From contig CAMCBZ010000006.1 of assembly GCA_945873145.1 (NCBI GenBank), positions 1-64,000 on the forward strand: a stretch of DNA of 64,000 nucleotides. Direction: 5' to 3'. The notes under the pieces were generated by a model. That model made no database searches. It was not told the origin of the DNA and saw only the letters and a list, made by a program, of their open reading frames with translations. Of the stretch, positions 6,786 to 16,867 are shown piece after piece. The position numbers and the translations under genes were made by a program. Every line of letters begins with the position of its first letter. Position 1 is the first letter of the stretch. The stretch comes from an uncultured Prevotella sp. (GTDB lineage: Bacteria > Bacteroidota > Bacteroidia > Bacteroidales > Bacteroidaceae).

Positions 6786-9700
6786 ATGAATCGACATTGC
6801 TATCAACATCTGACAACCATATGGATTTTAGAGCTGTTGCTGACCTGCGTCCTCAATGCACAAGCACAGAACGAGGTGCCGCACTTCTTCCGACTGACCT
6901 ACAACGACGGACTCTCGGACAACAAGGTCAACTGCATCATTAAAAGCCACGAGGGATATATCTGGGCAGGCACACCACAAGGGCTCAACCGCTACGACGG
7001 CTTCCGCATCCGCACCTTCTATGCCAGTCCCAACAACATTCACACACTTCCCGACAACAACATCCTCAATCTCTACGAAGATGCTGAAGGACAGCTATGG
7101 GCCAACACGCCGGCTGGACACTGCCGCTTCAATCCCAAGACAGAACAGGTCAACAGAAACACGGACCAATGGCTCCATCAGCACCATATCAGTGGGCACC
7201 TGATGAAGATAGACACCGACGAGCGGCATAACCTTTGGGTCCTTATGGTCAGCCCCAACAAACTCTTCTACTACGACTTCCAACGTCACCGCGCAACAGC
7301 CATGAAGGTGAGCGCACGACAACTCAACAACATCAACGCCATCCATGCCGAGAAGGGAGGACTCTGCCTGGTCTATGCCGACGGTGCCATGGCGTGGGTC
7401 AACCGCGACAATGGCAAGATCACTTGGACGGACCGCTATATCCCCGACCACGACGCCACGCCCAACCAGCACTATCGCACCATCTGCGACAAACAAGGCA
7501 ACCGTTGGGCATGGGCCGAAAGCAAAGCCTATTACTATCAGCGCAGCACACACGTCTGGCGACTCGTCTACGACAAACCGGTCAACGACATCGTGATGGA
7601 TCAGGAAGGACACGGACTGCTGGCAACAGACCACAACGGACTGCTCATGTACGACGCGGCAGGAAACATCATAGACCATGTGCTCAACATCCCAACGGAC
7701 TCACGCTCGCTGTCCGACAACACGCTGCAATGCCTCTATGTCGACGACCTCGGTGCGCTGTGGATCGGCTTCTACCGCATGGGCATGGCGGTGCGCGCCA
7801 CCCAGCACAGCTTCTTCGCCCTCATGCCCTTGGGCGACGTCTGTACGATGGCGCAAGACCACGACGGCGCAATATGGCTCGGTACCAACGACAGCGGCAT
7901 CGAATGGTATAACTTCAAGCAAGATGTCCGCCACATCACCATGGCACAAAGCGGACTGGGCAGCAACGTGGTCGTGGCAACGCTCGTCGACAGGAACGGC
8001 AGTCTGTGGTTCGGTACATATCAAGGTGGACTTGCACATCTCAAAGAAGGCAAGTGGAAGGTCTACCGGCAGAAGAACTCGCCCATCGCCCACGACAACG
8101 TGTGGGCTCTGGCGCAACTGCACGACGGATCCATCGCCATTGCCACGCTCGGTGGCGGACTGCAACTGCTTGACCCGAAAACAGGGAAGTTCACCACCTA
8201 CGATACTCACAACAGTAACCTCACGTCTGATTATCTGTCGAGTCTGTCAGTAGCTTCCGACGGCACTTTAGCCGTCGGCCACTCTCAGGGTGTGTCGCTG
8301 TTGAAACCAGGTTCACGCAAGTTTGTCAACATCAGCCAACAGGGTGACCGCAAGGGCAACCAGCTCACGAGTCTGTCGGTCAACCAAGTGCTCTACGACG
8401 CAAGCGGAAGGCTGTGGATCGCCAACACATCCGGACTCAACGTACTGGAACCAAGAGAGCAACTCCTCAACACCGTGAACCTGCAAAGTCTCAACGCACA
8501 CACCGAGGTATGCGCCATCACCGAAGACCACTATCACAACATCTGGGCAACGACGAGCGACGGACTGAAACGCATCTCCACGAAAACACGGCAAGGCGAA
8601 AGCCAATATCTCGTCACATCATACGGCCGCGCCGGTGGACTGCAGAACCGACTGTTTAACAAGCGCTCCATCCTCTGCCTCAAAGACGGGCGCATCCTCG
8701 TCGGCGGCATCGACGGCGTGAACATCGTATTACCATGGAGCGTGCGCCAGCAACAGAGCAAGGCACGCCTGCTCTTCAGCGGCCTGTCGCTCTTCGACCA
8801 TGTCGTCAGCGTGGGAGACTCGGTCAACGACCATGTCGTGCTGACCAAATCGCTCAACGACTGCCGCAAGATCGTACTCGAACACGACGAGAATACGTTC
8901 ACCATTCAACTGGCCACCACGCTGGCCGGACAGCAGGCCCAGCCTCACATTCTCTATCGTCTGCGAGGCTACGAGAGCAAATGGTCGGCTGCACCGAGCA
9001 ACGATCCTTGCGTCCACTTCACAAATCTATCGCCCGGCCGCTACACGCTGGAGGTGAGACTGACCAACGCCGACGGCACGCCTTCATCGCACATCGACCA
9101 AATGACGATCGTCATCCGACCACCTTTCTATCTGCAACCATGGGCACTGGTCGTCTATGTGCTGCTTCTCGTCCTGATCGTTTGGGACATCCGCAGAAGA
9201 TTGCGGCTCAGACGAGTCAATGAGTTGCAAAAACTGGAACTCAGAAAACAGAAAGAGGTGGAGGAGGCCAAACTCGACTTCTTCACCAACGTCAGCCATG
9301 AACTGCGCACACCGCTGACGCTCATCCTCTCGCCGTTGGAGAGTATGATGAGGGGGCAGGACTACGACACGACGACGCTGCGACAGCTAAGACTTATTCA
9401 GCGCAATGCTCGTCAACTGCTGATGATGGTCAACAAGATGCTGGACCTGCGCCGCATGATGCGGGGAAAGGAAAAGGTAGAGCTCACCACCGGCGATCTG
9501 ATCTCCTACATCCACGAGCTCTGCGAACCGTTCGCTGCCTTGTCGGACAAAGGCATCACGCTGACATTTCACGCCGACGTGGCGCATCTGATCATGCCGT
9601 TTGACAAGGGCAAGATCGACCGCATGGTGACCAACCTGCTGTCCAACGCTTACAAGTTCACACCGTTGGAAGGACGCGTCGACGTCTCCGTGAGTCTCAA

Positions 9701-10793
9701 CGACCGCCAGCAGGTGCTCATCAGCGTGGCCGACAATGGACCCGGCGTCAGCGACATGGACAAGCCGCACCTTTTTGAACGGTTCTATCAGGCAGAAGAC
9801 GGCAAGACACATCAGGGCAGTGGCATCGGGCTCAACCTGACATGGGAATATGCACAGATGCTCGGCGGAACAATCACCGTGGAAGACAACAAAGGTGGCG
9901 GTGCGCTGTTCACGATCACACTGCCCGCAAAGGAGTTGAAAGCGGAAGGCGAAGGATATGTCCAAGCCTTGGACAACGACAACACGATGCCTGCCGCCAT
10001 CCCGGCCGAAGGTGCCGGAACTACCAACGACGACCACCGGCAACAACGCTCCACGCTGCTCTTGGTCGACGACAACACGGACTTTCTCGGCTTCCTCAGC
10101 GAAGAGCTGCAAGCCAACTACCGCATTCTGAAAGCTGAAAACGGCAAGCAGGCGCTGGAAGTCATCCACCACGACATGCCCGACTTGGTGATTACCGACG
10201 TGATGATGCCCGTGATGGACGGCAACGAGCTCTGCAAGAGAATCAAGGAAAACGACAAGACGCATCACCTGCCCGTGATGGTGCTCACCGCGCGACTGGC
10301 TGACGAGAACGAAATAGAGAGCCGCGAATGCGGAGCCGACGACTATATCAAGAAGCCATTCAGCATGGACCTCTTCAAACTGCACATCGACCAGCTGCTC
10401 AAACAAGGACGCATCGTCGACAACGGAAAGGTGGATCCAAAGATCAGCAAGCCGACAATCACACCACAGGACGAGGCTTTTATCGACAAGGCGACACGCT
10501 ACGTCGAGGAACATCTCGGCGACTCGGAACTGACTGTGGAGCAGGTGAGTGATGACCTAGCCATGAGCCGTGTGCAACTCTATCGGAGGCTGGTCGGCGT
10601 GACGGGCAAGACACCGAGCGAGTTCATACGCCTCGTGCGCCTGCGCCATGCCGAGCGTCTCCTGGTGCAAAGCCAGTTGAGCATCTCGGAAATCAGCTAC
10701 AAGGTGGGCTTCTCCTCCACCCGCTACTTCTCGCGCTGCTTCAAGGACCTCTATGGCTACCTGCCCTCGAAGTACAAAAAGAATGCAGAGTGA
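6786..10793 (+). CDS. Hybrid two-component sensor/regulator (HTCS, one-component fusion)
   Basis: A 1335-residue fusion of sensor kinase and response regulator. Domains in order are a signal peptide (residues 1-28), Reg_prop beta-propeller repeats to about 700, a Y_Y_Y domain and a membrane helix (ALVVYVLLLVLIVWDI). These are followed by HisKA with H838 in NVSHELRTP, HATPase_c (NLLSNAYKF, GSGIGLNL), a receiver with D1138 in VITDVMMP and a C-terminal AraC-type HTH. Members sense periplasmic oligosaccharide and activate a PUL. No PUL lies beside it; the nearest is 20 kb away on the other strand, so the target is uncertain. The ATG at 6786 was chosen because the longer frame starts inside the promoter. 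Confidence 0.93.
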   Translation: MNRHCYQHLTTIWILELLLTCVLNAQAQNEVPHFFRLTYNDGLSDNKVNCIIKSHEGYIWAGTPQGLNRYDGFRIRTFYASPNNIHTLPDNNILNLYEDAEGQLWANTPAGHCRFNPKTEQVNRNTDQWLHQHHISGHLMKIDTDERHNLWVLMVSPNKLFYYDFQRHRATAMKVSARQLNNINAIHAEKGGLCLVYADGAMAWVNRDNGKITWTDRYIPDHDATPNQHYRTICDKQGNRWAWAESKAYYYQRSTHVWRLVYDKPVNDIVMDQEGHGLLATDHNGLLMYDAAGNIIDHVLNIPTDSRSLSDNTLQCLYVDDLGALWIGFYRMGMAVRATQHSFFALMPLGDVCTMAQDHDGAIWLGTNDSGIEWYNFKQDVRHITMAQSGLGSNVVVATLVDRNGSLWFGTYQGGLAHLKEGKWKVYRQKNSPIAHDNVWALAQLHDGSIAIATLGGGLQLLDPKTGKFTTYDTHNSNLTSDYLSSLSVASDGTLAVGHSQGVSLLKPGSRKFVNISQQGDRKGNQLTSLSVNQVLYDASGRLWIANTSGLNVLEPREQLLNTVNLQSLNAHTEVCAITEDHYHNIWATTSDGLKRISTKTRQGESQYLVTSYGRAGGLQNRLFNKRSILCLKDGRILVGGIDGVNIVLPWSVRQQQSKARLLFSGLSLFDHVVSVGDSVNDHVVLTKSLNDCRKIVLEHDENTFTIQLATTLAGQQAQPHILYRLRGYESKWSAAPSNDPCVHFTNLSPGRYTLEVRLTNADGTPSSHIDQMTIVIRPPFYLQPWALVVYVLLLVLIVWDIRRRLRLRRVNELQKLELRKQKEVEEAKLDFFTNVSHELRTPLTLILSPLESMMRGQDYDTTTLRQLRLIQRNARQLLMMVNKMLDLRRMMRGKEKVELTTGDLISYIHELCEPFAALSDKGITLTFHADVAHLIMPFDKGKIDRMVTNLLSNAYKFTPLEGRVDVSVSLNDRQQVLISVADNGPGVSDMDKPHLFERFYQAEDGKTHQGSGIGLNLTWEYAQMLGGTITVEDNKGGGALFTITLPAKELKAEGEGYVQALDNDNTMPAAIPAEGAGTTNDDHRQQRSTLLLVDDNTDFLGFLSEELQANYRILKAENGKQALEVIHHDMPDLVITDVMMPVMDGNELCKRIKENDKTHHLPVMVLTARLADENEIESRECGADDYIKKPFSMDLFKLHIDQLLKQGRIVDNGKVDPKISKPTITPQDEAFIDKATRYVEEHLGDSELTVEQVSDDLAMSRVQLYRRLVGVTGKTPSEFIRLVRLRHAERLLVQSQLSISEISYKVGFSSTRYFSRCFKDLYGYLPSKYKKNAE

Positions 10794-10817
10794 GCAAATT
10801 CACGAACATACATTGTT

Positions 10818-10972
10818 TGGAGTTTAACGCTCCGATACGCGGAATAAAGAAGATCCCCGAATATAAAGGATATAAATATGCAACACTCTATACGATCGAC
10901 ATGATCTCAATAATATTCTTTATATTCGATGATATTCTATATTCCATCGAAGATGGAGCGTTAACAGCTCCA
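10818..10972. repeat. Long imperfect inverted repeat (about 155 bp)
   Basis: Nested arms can be traced inward. TGGAG-TTTAACGCTCC at 10818-10834 pairs with 10954-10972, CGCGGAATAAAGAAGATC at 10838-10855 pairs with 10931-10949, and CGAATATAAAG at 10858-10868 pairs perfectly with 10918-10928. The centre is about 49 nt. The shape resembles a MITE or a long structured RNA. Confidence 0.6.
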
Positions 10973-11002
10973 ACGATGCGGGTAAACTCTATACACGATG
11001 AA

Positions 11003-11041
11003 CAAAAAAAGAGGAGGGCAACCCGTAGGCTACTCTCCTCT
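11003..11041 (-). terminator. trxA terminator
   Basis: AGAGGAG (11010-11016) and CTCCTCT (11035-11041) form the stem. Read on the minus strand it is followed by a run of seven T, as expected for a rho-independent terminator after trxA. Confidence 0.75.
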
Positions 11042-11070
11042 ATATCTTTCTTTGGCTTGTCGCCAAACGC

Positions 11071-11391
11071 TTACTTCTCCAGCAGTGCCTTGAATTTCTC
11101 CTCGAACTTATCCTTAGAGGCAGCACCGACAAACTTGTCGACGAGCTGACCACCCTTGAAGAACAGCACGGTAGGAATGTTGCGCACGCCAAACTCCATG
11201 GCGATGTCGTCGTTCTCCTCAACGTCGCACTTACCGACAACGAGCTTGCCGTCGTACTCCTGAGCCAGTTCAGAGATGATCGGAGCCACCATACGGCAGG
11301 GACCGCACCATGTTGCCCAGAGATCTACTACCAATGGCAGTTCGCCATTCTTATAAGTCTCGAAATTCTTGGTTGTAATTTCTACTTCCAT
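11071..11391 (-). CDS. trxA: Thioredoxin
   Basis: Cytoplasmic disulphide reductase of 106 residues, the normal family length. The redox motif WCGPC has cysteines C29 and C32, and the cis-proline segment NIPTVLFFKGG is present. There is no signal peptide, so it is the general cytosolic thioredoxin and could reduce partners such as the peroxiredoxin encoded at 18.0 kb. A consensus minus-strand promoter lies at 11434-11465 and a terminator directly downstream, so it is probably a single-gene transcript. Confidence 0.97.
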   Translation of the reverse strand: MEVEITTKNFETYKNGELPLVVDLWATWCGPCRMVAPIISELAQEYDGKLVVGKCDVEENDDIAMEFGVRNIPTVLFFKGGQLVDKFVGAASKDKFEEKFKALLEK

Positions 11392-11433
11392 TGCTTTACC
11401 TTTCTATTTTGTAACGTGATTAATTTTTGTTTG

Positions 11434-11465
11434 CAAAATTAAATAATAAAGTTGAGAATCCCAAA
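11434..11465 (-). promoter_or_regulatory. trxA promoter
   Basis: Read on the minus strand: TTTG (11462-11465), a 20-nt gap, then TAATTTTG (11434-11441). This is an exact fit to TTTG-N20-TAnnTTTG. Confidence 0.75.
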
Positions 11466-11606
11466 CTTTTCGATTAAAAGATAACCGACACTGAAAAACA
11501 GCAAGGCCTCAGCCGAGATCTGATGATGGACTGCGACCCGGCGCCTTCATCCTCATCTCCAAAATTTCAAAGTGGAAATGGGTCTTGAGACGACGGTAGC
11601 GGCTCT

Positions 11607-12020
11607 TTAGAACGTGACGAGACGTGAACCGTCGGGCTGCTCGGCGATCGTGACCTTCACGGCATCTCCAGGCAGGATATCCTCGATGAGCTCCGGCCAC
11701 TCCAGGAAGCAGAGCGCGCCACTATAGAAGTAGTCTTCATAGCCCATGTCGTAGACTTCCTCCAATTTCTTGATGCGGTAGAAGTCGAAATGGTAGATGA
11801 GCTCGTCGGTTGTGGCCGACCGATACTCGTTGACAATGGCGAATGTCGGGGAAGTGATAACATCCTCTACACCCAACTCTTCGCAGATGGCCTTGATGAA
11901 AGTGGTCTTTCCGGCTCCCATCTTACCGTAGAAGGCAAACACAGTGTGCTCGCCCATGGCTTTGATAAACTCACGAGCCGCCTCGCGGATCGTGTCCAAT
12001 GATTGAATCTTTATCTCCAT
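11607..12020 (-). CDS. tsaE: tRNA threonylcarbamoyladenosine biosynthesis ATPase TsaE
   Basis: ATPase partner of TsaB and TsaD in making the t6A37 modification of ANN-decoding tRNAs. The protein has 137 residues with Walker A GKMGAGKT at about 32-39, followed by the family segments [23 protein letters not shown] and [14 protein letters not shown]. It lies 124 nt downstream of dnaE on the same strand. The length and motifs are typical and nothing is odd in the sequence. Confidence 0.95.
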   Translation of the reverse strand: MEIKIQSLDTIREAAREFIKAMGEHTVFAFYGKMGAGKTTFIKAICEELGVEDVITSPTFAIVNEYRSATTDELIYHFDFYRIKKLEEVYDMGYEDYFYSGALCFLEWPELIEDILPGDAVKVTIAEQPDGSRLVTF

Positions 12021-12115
12021 AATGATAAATCTATGTCTTTTTCTTCTTTATATCATATTTATGTATAAGGTATGCCGCATGTTTCTTAGAGGCATACGGA
12101 AACATTTATACATTA

Positions 12116-12143
12116 TTATTTATACACTATACATTATACATTA
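12116..12143 (-). repeat. AT-rich 28-bp repeat immediately after dnaE
   Basis: On the minus strand it starts one base after the dnaE stop and reads TAATGTATAATGTATAGTGT and onward. It matches each of the two 28-bp tandem copies that begin one base after the psd stop (16731-16786) at 27 of 28 positions, in the same orientation relative to the upstream gene. Confidence 0.75.
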
Positions 12144-12144
12144 C

Positions 12145-15100
12145 TCAGTTGAGGAACAGCGTCATGTCCTGTCTCCCGTCGACGTACTCCACGAGTTGCT
12201 TGCCCACTTCCACGCGTTTGGTAGTGGCACGAAGGAGCAGCTTGGTACCCGTTTCCTCATCATCGACATTGAAGTAGAGCTCTGTCTTGCCCGGTTTCTC
12301 GTCGATCAGTGAGAGCAAGTCGCTGACCGTTGACTCGTCGAGCGTCTTGCTCTTGACCGAGATCGTCAACCGGTTGATGCGCGTATCCTTGACTTTAGCG
12401 AGGAATTCCACGCTTATCACGTTGAAACTATAGTACTGGCTCGTCGGGAAACGCTTGAAGCACTTGGCAATAACATACACCGGCGACCCCTCCTTGAACC
12501 ATCCTTGCCAGCGTGCCCAGTCGTCGCCGAAGAGTGCCAACTCGCCCGGACCTTCAAAATCCTCAATGGTGACGATGCCAAAAGGCTCGCCACGCTTGTT
12601 GTAGCGCGTAGTGACTTTGGTGACCATACCGCCGAAGGTCAGCTCACCACGCTGCGAGAGTTCCTCACGGTTGTCGCGGTCACCAACTTCGGCACAGCTG
12701 GTGTTGCACAGATGGCGCAGCACGATGGCATACTCGTCCAGCGGATGTGCACTGAGATAGATGCCGACGAGCTCCTTCTCCTTGCCCAGGCGCTCAATCG
12801 AACTCCACGGCTCGGCCTTCGGTAACGGCGGTGTAGCCACGGCAATGTCGCTGGCCATCGCGCCGAAGAGCGAGTTGGCAGCCTGACTCTTGTCCTCCTG
12901 ATATTGCTGACCGAAGCGCACGATGAGGTCGAGAAATACCTCGCCTTTGCTGTTCGGCGCCAGGTACTGCTCACGCTGATTGCCGAAGCAGTCGAAGCCG
13001 CCACTGAGCGCCAGACTTTCAAAAGCCTTGCGGTTGACATCCTTCAGGCTGACACGCTCGGCAAAGTCGTAGATGTCCTTATAAGGTCCGTTGGCTTCAC
13101 GCTCCTTGACAATGGCAGCCGCGGCAGCGGCACCCATGCCCTTGATGGCAGAAAGACCAAAGCGGATCTCACCATTCTTGTTCACACCAAACTGCACATA
13201 GCTCTCGTTGACGTCAGGACCCAGCGTCGGGATGTTCATCGACTTGCACTCCTCCATGAGCTTGGTGATCTCGCCGATGTCGCTGTGACGGCGTGTCATC
13301 AGGGCAGCCATGTACTCTGCCGGGTAGTGAGCCTTGAGATAGGCGGTCTGGTAGGCCACCCAAGAGTAGCAGGTAGCGTGAGATTTGTTGAAGGCGTAGG
13401 AGGCGAACTTCTCCCAGTCGGACCATATCTTCTCAAGAATCTTGGGGTCGTGCCCATTCTTCTTGCCGCCTTCGAGGAAGAGCGGCTTCATCTGGTCGAC
13501 GATCTTCTTCTTTTTCTTACCCATGGCCTTACGCAGGGCATCACTCTGTCCACGCGTGAAGTTGGCCAACTGACGCGAGAGAAGCATCACCTGCTCCTGA
13601 TAGACGGTGATACCGTAGGTGTCCTTGAGGTATTTCTCCATGCAAGGAATGTCGTAGGTGATCGGCTCCTGACCGTTCTTGCGGGCAATGAACGAGGGGA
13701 TATAGTCCATAGGTCCCGGACGATAGAGGGCGTTCATAGCGATCAAGTCCTCAAAGACGGTCGGCTTCAGCTCGCGCAGGTATTTCTGCATACCGGGCGA
13801 CTCAAACTGGAAGGTACCGATCGTGCGGCCCTGCTGATAGAGTTTATAGGTGAGATCATCGTCGATGGGGATGTTGTCGAGGTCGATGACGTCGCCAGTT
13901 GTCTGCTTGATGACCTTACAAGCCTCCTTCAACTCAGAGAGTGTCTTCAGTCCGAGGAAGTCCATCTTGATCAGTCCGGTAGACTCAATGACATGTCCGT
14001 CGTATTGCGTGACGGCACATTTCAATCCCGGGAAGTCAGGGTCGTCGGCTGTGGACACGGGAACCCAGTCGCTGATCGGGTCTCGGCAGATGATGAAACC
14101 GCAGGCGTGAAGGCCGGTACCCCGGATGGTGCCCTCGAGCTGTCGGGCATATTTGATGGTGTTGCGCTCACGGGGATCAGGCGAAGCCATCGCCTCGCGC
14201 AGTTCCGGCGTGCATTTGATGGCATTCTCCAAGTTCATCTTCATGCCGTCGGGCAGTCTGTCGGGGATAGCCTTCTTCAAAGCGTTGGCCTTCTCCAACG
14301 GCAGTTTCTCCACACGCGCCACGTCGGCGAGAGAGTTCTTCGTGGCCATACTGCCGTATGTGATGATGTGGGCACAGTTCTCGTGACCGTATTTGTCCAT
14401 GACCCAACGAAGCACCTTGCCACGTCCGTCGTCGTCGAAGTCGGTATCAATATCCGGGAGGTTGACACGATCGGGGTTGAGGAAACGCTCAAACAGCAAG
14501 TCGTACTTCAACGGGTCTATCTTCGTGATACCCAAACAATAGGCGACCACAGAACCGGCGGCGGAGCCACGACCCGGCCCCACCCACACGCCGAGCTCGT
14601 TGCGTGCGGCATTGATGAAGTCCTGCACGATGAGGAAGTAACCAGGGAAACCCATCGTCTTCATCACGTGCAGCTCGAAGTTGATATGCTCCTTGACATT
14701 GTCAGGCAGTGGATCGCCGTAGCGCTTCTTCGCACCGTCGTAGGCGAGCTTGGCCAGATAGTCGGCCTCGAACTTGATACGGTAGATTTTGTCATAGCCA
14801 CCAAGGCGGTCGATGACAGCCTGCGCCTTGTCGGGAGGCAACGGATTCTCGCCATGCTCGTCGGTGGTGAACTCCTTGAAGAGTTGCTCCTTGGTGAATT
14901 TCTTGTGCCATTCTTCCTCCGTGCCGAAGCTCTCCGGGATGGGGAAGAACGGCATGATCGGTCCGTGGTCGATGCTGTAGATCTCTACCTTGTCGAGCAC
15001 TTCCTGCGTGTTGCGCAACGCCTCAGGCACGTCGCTGAAGATGTCGTTCATCTCCTGCTGTGTCTTGAACCACTCCTGCTTGGTATAGAGCATACGCGTG

Positions 15101-15864
15101 GGATCATCAAGATCCTTGCCTGTAGCCAGACAGAGCAGGTGGTCGTGGGCCTCGGCGGTGTCTTTGTCCTCGAAGTGGCAGTCGTTGGTGCACACGAGCT
15201 TGATGCCCTCTTCCTTAGCAATCTTCATGATCACGGCATTGGCGCGCTGCTGCAAGGGGAAGGTATCGCGGTTGGCACGGATATTCGGGTCTTTCACCTC
15301 ATGGCGCTGCAACTCGAGATAGTAGTCGTCGCCGAAGACCCGGTGATACCATCGGGCGGCTTCCTTGGCGCCCTCTATGTCGCCTTTGAGGATCTTGGCA
15401 GGCACCTCACCGGCAATACATGCCGAGCAGACGATCAGATCCTCGTGGTATTTCTCCAAGTCGTAGCGGTCGGTACGCGGGCGGTAATAGTATCCGTCGG
15501 TCCAGGCACGGCTGACGAGCTTGATAAGATTCTTATATCCGTGGTAGTTCTTTGCCAAGACGATGAGGTGATAGCCCGACTTGTCGCCGGCTTCCTTGTT
15601 CTTATCCTCCTTGTGATGGTGGGCCACATACATCTCACACCCAAAGATGGGCTTGAAAGGCTCCAGTCCGTCGGCCTTGCGCTGCTTGTTCACGCCGGCA
15701 CAATAGTCCGAGAACTCTTTGATGCCATACATCACGCCGTGGTCGGTAATGGCCATGCCTTTCATGCCATCCTTGATGGCTTTGTCGACCAGGTGGGGCA
15801 CCTTGGACTGACCGTCAAGAATAGAATAATGTGTATGTACGTGCAAATGAACGAAATCTTCCAT
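12145..15864 (-). CDS. dnaE: DNA polymerase III alpha subunit
   Basis: Replicative polymerase catalytic subunit of 1239 residues. The N-terminal PHP domain is visible (DFVHLHVHTHYSILDG, then MAITDHGVMYG). The C-family palm carries the catalytic aspartates in PDIDTDFDDDGR at about 467-478, and the FPGYFLIVQDFI and GRGSAAGS segments precede it. The tail has the helix-hairpin-helix and OB-fold regions (GGMVTKVTTRYNKRGEPFGIVTIEDF). Its own promoter lies at 15915-15946, back to back with the psd promoter. A 991-codon open frame on the opposite strand is a composition shadow. Confidence 0.97.
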   Translation of the reverse strand: MEDFVHLHVHTHYSILDGQSKVPHLVDKAIKDGMKGMAITDHGVMYGIKEFSDYCAGVNKQRKADGLEPFKPIFGCEMYVAHHHKEDKNKEAGDKSGYHLIVLAKNYHGYKNLIKLVSRAWTDGYYYRPRTDRYDLEKYHEDLIVCSACIAGEVPAKILKGDIEGAKEAARWYHRVFGDDYYLELQRHEVKDPNIRANRDTFPLQQRANAVIMKIAKEEGIKLVCTNDCHFEDKDTAEAHDHLLCLATGKDLDDPTRMLYTKQEWFKTQQEMNDIFSDVPEALRNTQEVLDKVEIYSIDHGPIMPFFPIPESFGTEEEWHKKFTKEQLFKEFTTDEHGENPLPPDKAQAVIDRLGGYDKIYRIKFEADYLAKLAYDGAKKRYGDPLPDNVKEHINFELHVMKTMGFPGYFLIVQDFINAARNELGVWVGPGRGSAAGSVVAYCLGITKIDPLKYDLLFERFLNPDRVNLPDIDTDFDDDGRGKVLRWVMDKYGHENCAHIITYGSMATKNSLADVARVEKLPLEKANALKKAIPDRLPDGMKMNLENAIKCTPELREAMASPDPRERNTIKYARQLEGTIRGTGLHACGFIICRDPISDWVPVSTADDPDFPGLKCAVTQYDGHVIESTGLIKMDFLGLKTLSELKEACKVIKQTTGDVIDLDNIPIDDDLTYKLYQQGRTIGTFQFESPGMQKYLRELKPTVFEDLIAMNALYRPGPMDYIPSFIARKNGQEPITYDIPCMEKYLKDTYGITVYQEQVMLLSRQLANFTRGQSDALRKAMGKKKKKIVDQMKPLFLEGGKKNGHDPKILEKIWSDWEKFASYAFNKSHATCYSWVAYQTAYLKAHYPAEYMAALMTRRHSDIGEITKLMEECKSMNIPTLGPDVNESYVQFGVNKNGEIRFGLSAIKGMGAAAAAAIVKEREANGPYKDIYDFAERVSLKDVNRKAFESLALSGGFDCFGNQREQYLAPNSKGEVFLDLIVRFGQQYQEDKSQAANSLFGAMASDIAVATPPLPKAEPWSSIERLGKEKELVGIYLSAHPLDEYAIVLRHLCNTSCAEVGDRDNREELSQRGELTFGGMVTKVTTRYNKRGEPFGIVTIEDFEGPGELALFGDDWARWQGWFKEGSPVYVIAKCFKRFPTSQYYSFNVISVEFLAKVKDTRINRLTISVKSKTLDESTVSDLLSLIDEKPGKTELYFNVDDEETGTKLLLRATTKRVEVGKQLVEYVDGRQDMTLFLN

Positions 15865-15914
15865 CGATTCTTCTTTTAAACTTCAAAAGCCTATAATGAG
15901 CATAAAACCGAGTG

Positions 15915-15946
15915 TAAAGTTACGTCTAAAAAGCGAGACAACCAAA
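15915..15946 (-). promoter_or_regulatory. dnaE promoter
   Basis: Read on the minus strand: TTTG (15943-15946), a 20-nt gap and TAACTTTA (15915-15922). It is divergent from the psd promoter that starts 17 nt away. Confidence 0.7.
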
Positions 15947-15962
15947 AGTAGCGAATAAAAAA

Positions 15963-15994
15963 TTTGTAGGAGTGATAAAAAATAATTAACTTTG
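15963..15994 (+). promoter_or_regulatory. psd promoter
   Basis: TTTG at 15963-15966, a 20-nt gap and TAACTTTG at 15987-15994 match the Bacteroidota consensus exactly. The start codon follows 42 nt downstream. Confidence 0.8.
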
Positions 15995-16036
15995 CAAGCA
16001 AGTGAAAAGGAAAATTGAAACTCTCTTAGAGCAACC

Positions 16037-16729
16037 ATGGGAAAGAAGATACAGAAACTAAAGAAAATACGTATACACCGTGAGGGCAATGACACACTGT
16101 TCTACGGACTCATCTTCATCATTGCCGCCGGTGCCGCATTGTGGTACGGCTTTGACACGAAGTGGCCGTTTTGGCTGTTCATCGTCGTCTTTGGCGTTGT
16201 CTACGGCATTGTCTTCAATTTCTACCAGTGTCCGATCAGATACCTCAACGTGGAAGACACCGACAAGATCGTCGTGGCACCCGCTGACGGTAAGATCGTG
16301 GTGATAGAAGAAGTGGAAGAGAACGAGTATTTCCACGACAAGCGATTGATGATCAGCATCTTCATGAGCCTTTTCAACGTTCATGCCAACTGGTTCCCCG
16401 TAGACGGAAAAGTGAAGTTTGTCAAGCATCAAGACGGCAACTACCACAAAGCATGGCTACCCAAGGCAAGTGAAGAAAACGAGCGTGCAGACACGATGAT
16501 CACTACAGAGAATGGTGTCGACGTGCTGTGCCGACAGATCGCAGGCGCTGTGGCTCGCCGCATCGTCACCTACGCTAAGGAAGGCGAAGACTGCTATATC
16601 GACGAGCACCTGGGCTTCATCAAGCTCGGATCGCGTGTGGATGTCTTCCTGCCCCTCGGCAGTAAGGTGATGGTGAAGATGGGACAGAAGACAACGGGCG
16701 ACCAGACGATCCTCGCAAAACTGCCCTAA
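16037..16729 (+). CDS. psd: Phosphatidylserine decarboxylase proenzyme
   Basis: Makes phosphatidylethanolamine from phosphatidylserine at the inner membrane. The protein has 230 residues, the short form of the family. Two membrane segments lie near the N-terminus ([17 protein letters not shown] and [16 protein letters not shown]). The self-cleavage site is LGS at 197-199, where S199 would become the pyruvoyl group. The conserved segments [16 protein letters not shown] and VAPADGKI are present. It is followed by pssA, the gene for the preceding pathway step, after 138 nt that contain a tandem repeat. Confidence 0.95.
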   Translation: MGKKIQKLKKIRIHREGNDTLFYGLIFIIAAGAALWYGFDTKWPFWLFIVVFGVVYGIVFNFYQCPIRYLNVEDTDKIVVAPADGKIVVIEEVEENEYFHDKRLMISIFMSLFNVHANWFPVDGKVKFVKHQDGNYHKAWLPKASEENERADTMITTENGVDVLCRQIAGAVARRIVTYAKEGEDCYIDEHLGFIKLGSRVDVFLPLGSKVMVKMGQKTTGDQTILAKLP

Positions 16730-16730
16730 A

Positions 16731-16786
16731 TAATGTATAATGTATAGTGTATAAATTATAATGTATAATGTATAGTGTATAAATTA
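16731..16786 (+). repeat. Two perfect tandem 28-bp AT-rich repeats after psd
   Basis: Copies 16731-16758 and 16759-16786 are identical and begin one base after the psd stop codon. A third near-identical copy lies at the same spacing after dnaE (12116-12143). Confidence 0.85.
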
Positions 16787-16867
16787 TAAATATATTGTGC
16801 ACTGAAAAAGCGCAGTGTATATATAATAAGGAGTATTTCGCACTAATAAACAGATATTGTATTCACT

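Larger units (their letters stand above)
10794..11070. other. Intergenic region between the regulator and trxA
   Basis: It holds a long imperfect inverted repeat (10818-10972) and the minus-strand trxA terminator (11003-11041). The short open frame across it is not supported. Confidence 0.6.

Noticed and set aside
10790..11149. 119-codon frame after the regulator
   Set aside because: It spans a long inverted repeat, the trxA terminator and the antisense of trxA.
12904..15879. 991-codon open frame opposite dnaE
   Set aside because: It lies wholly antisense to dnaE, has no recognisable domains and reflects the codon composition of the real gene.
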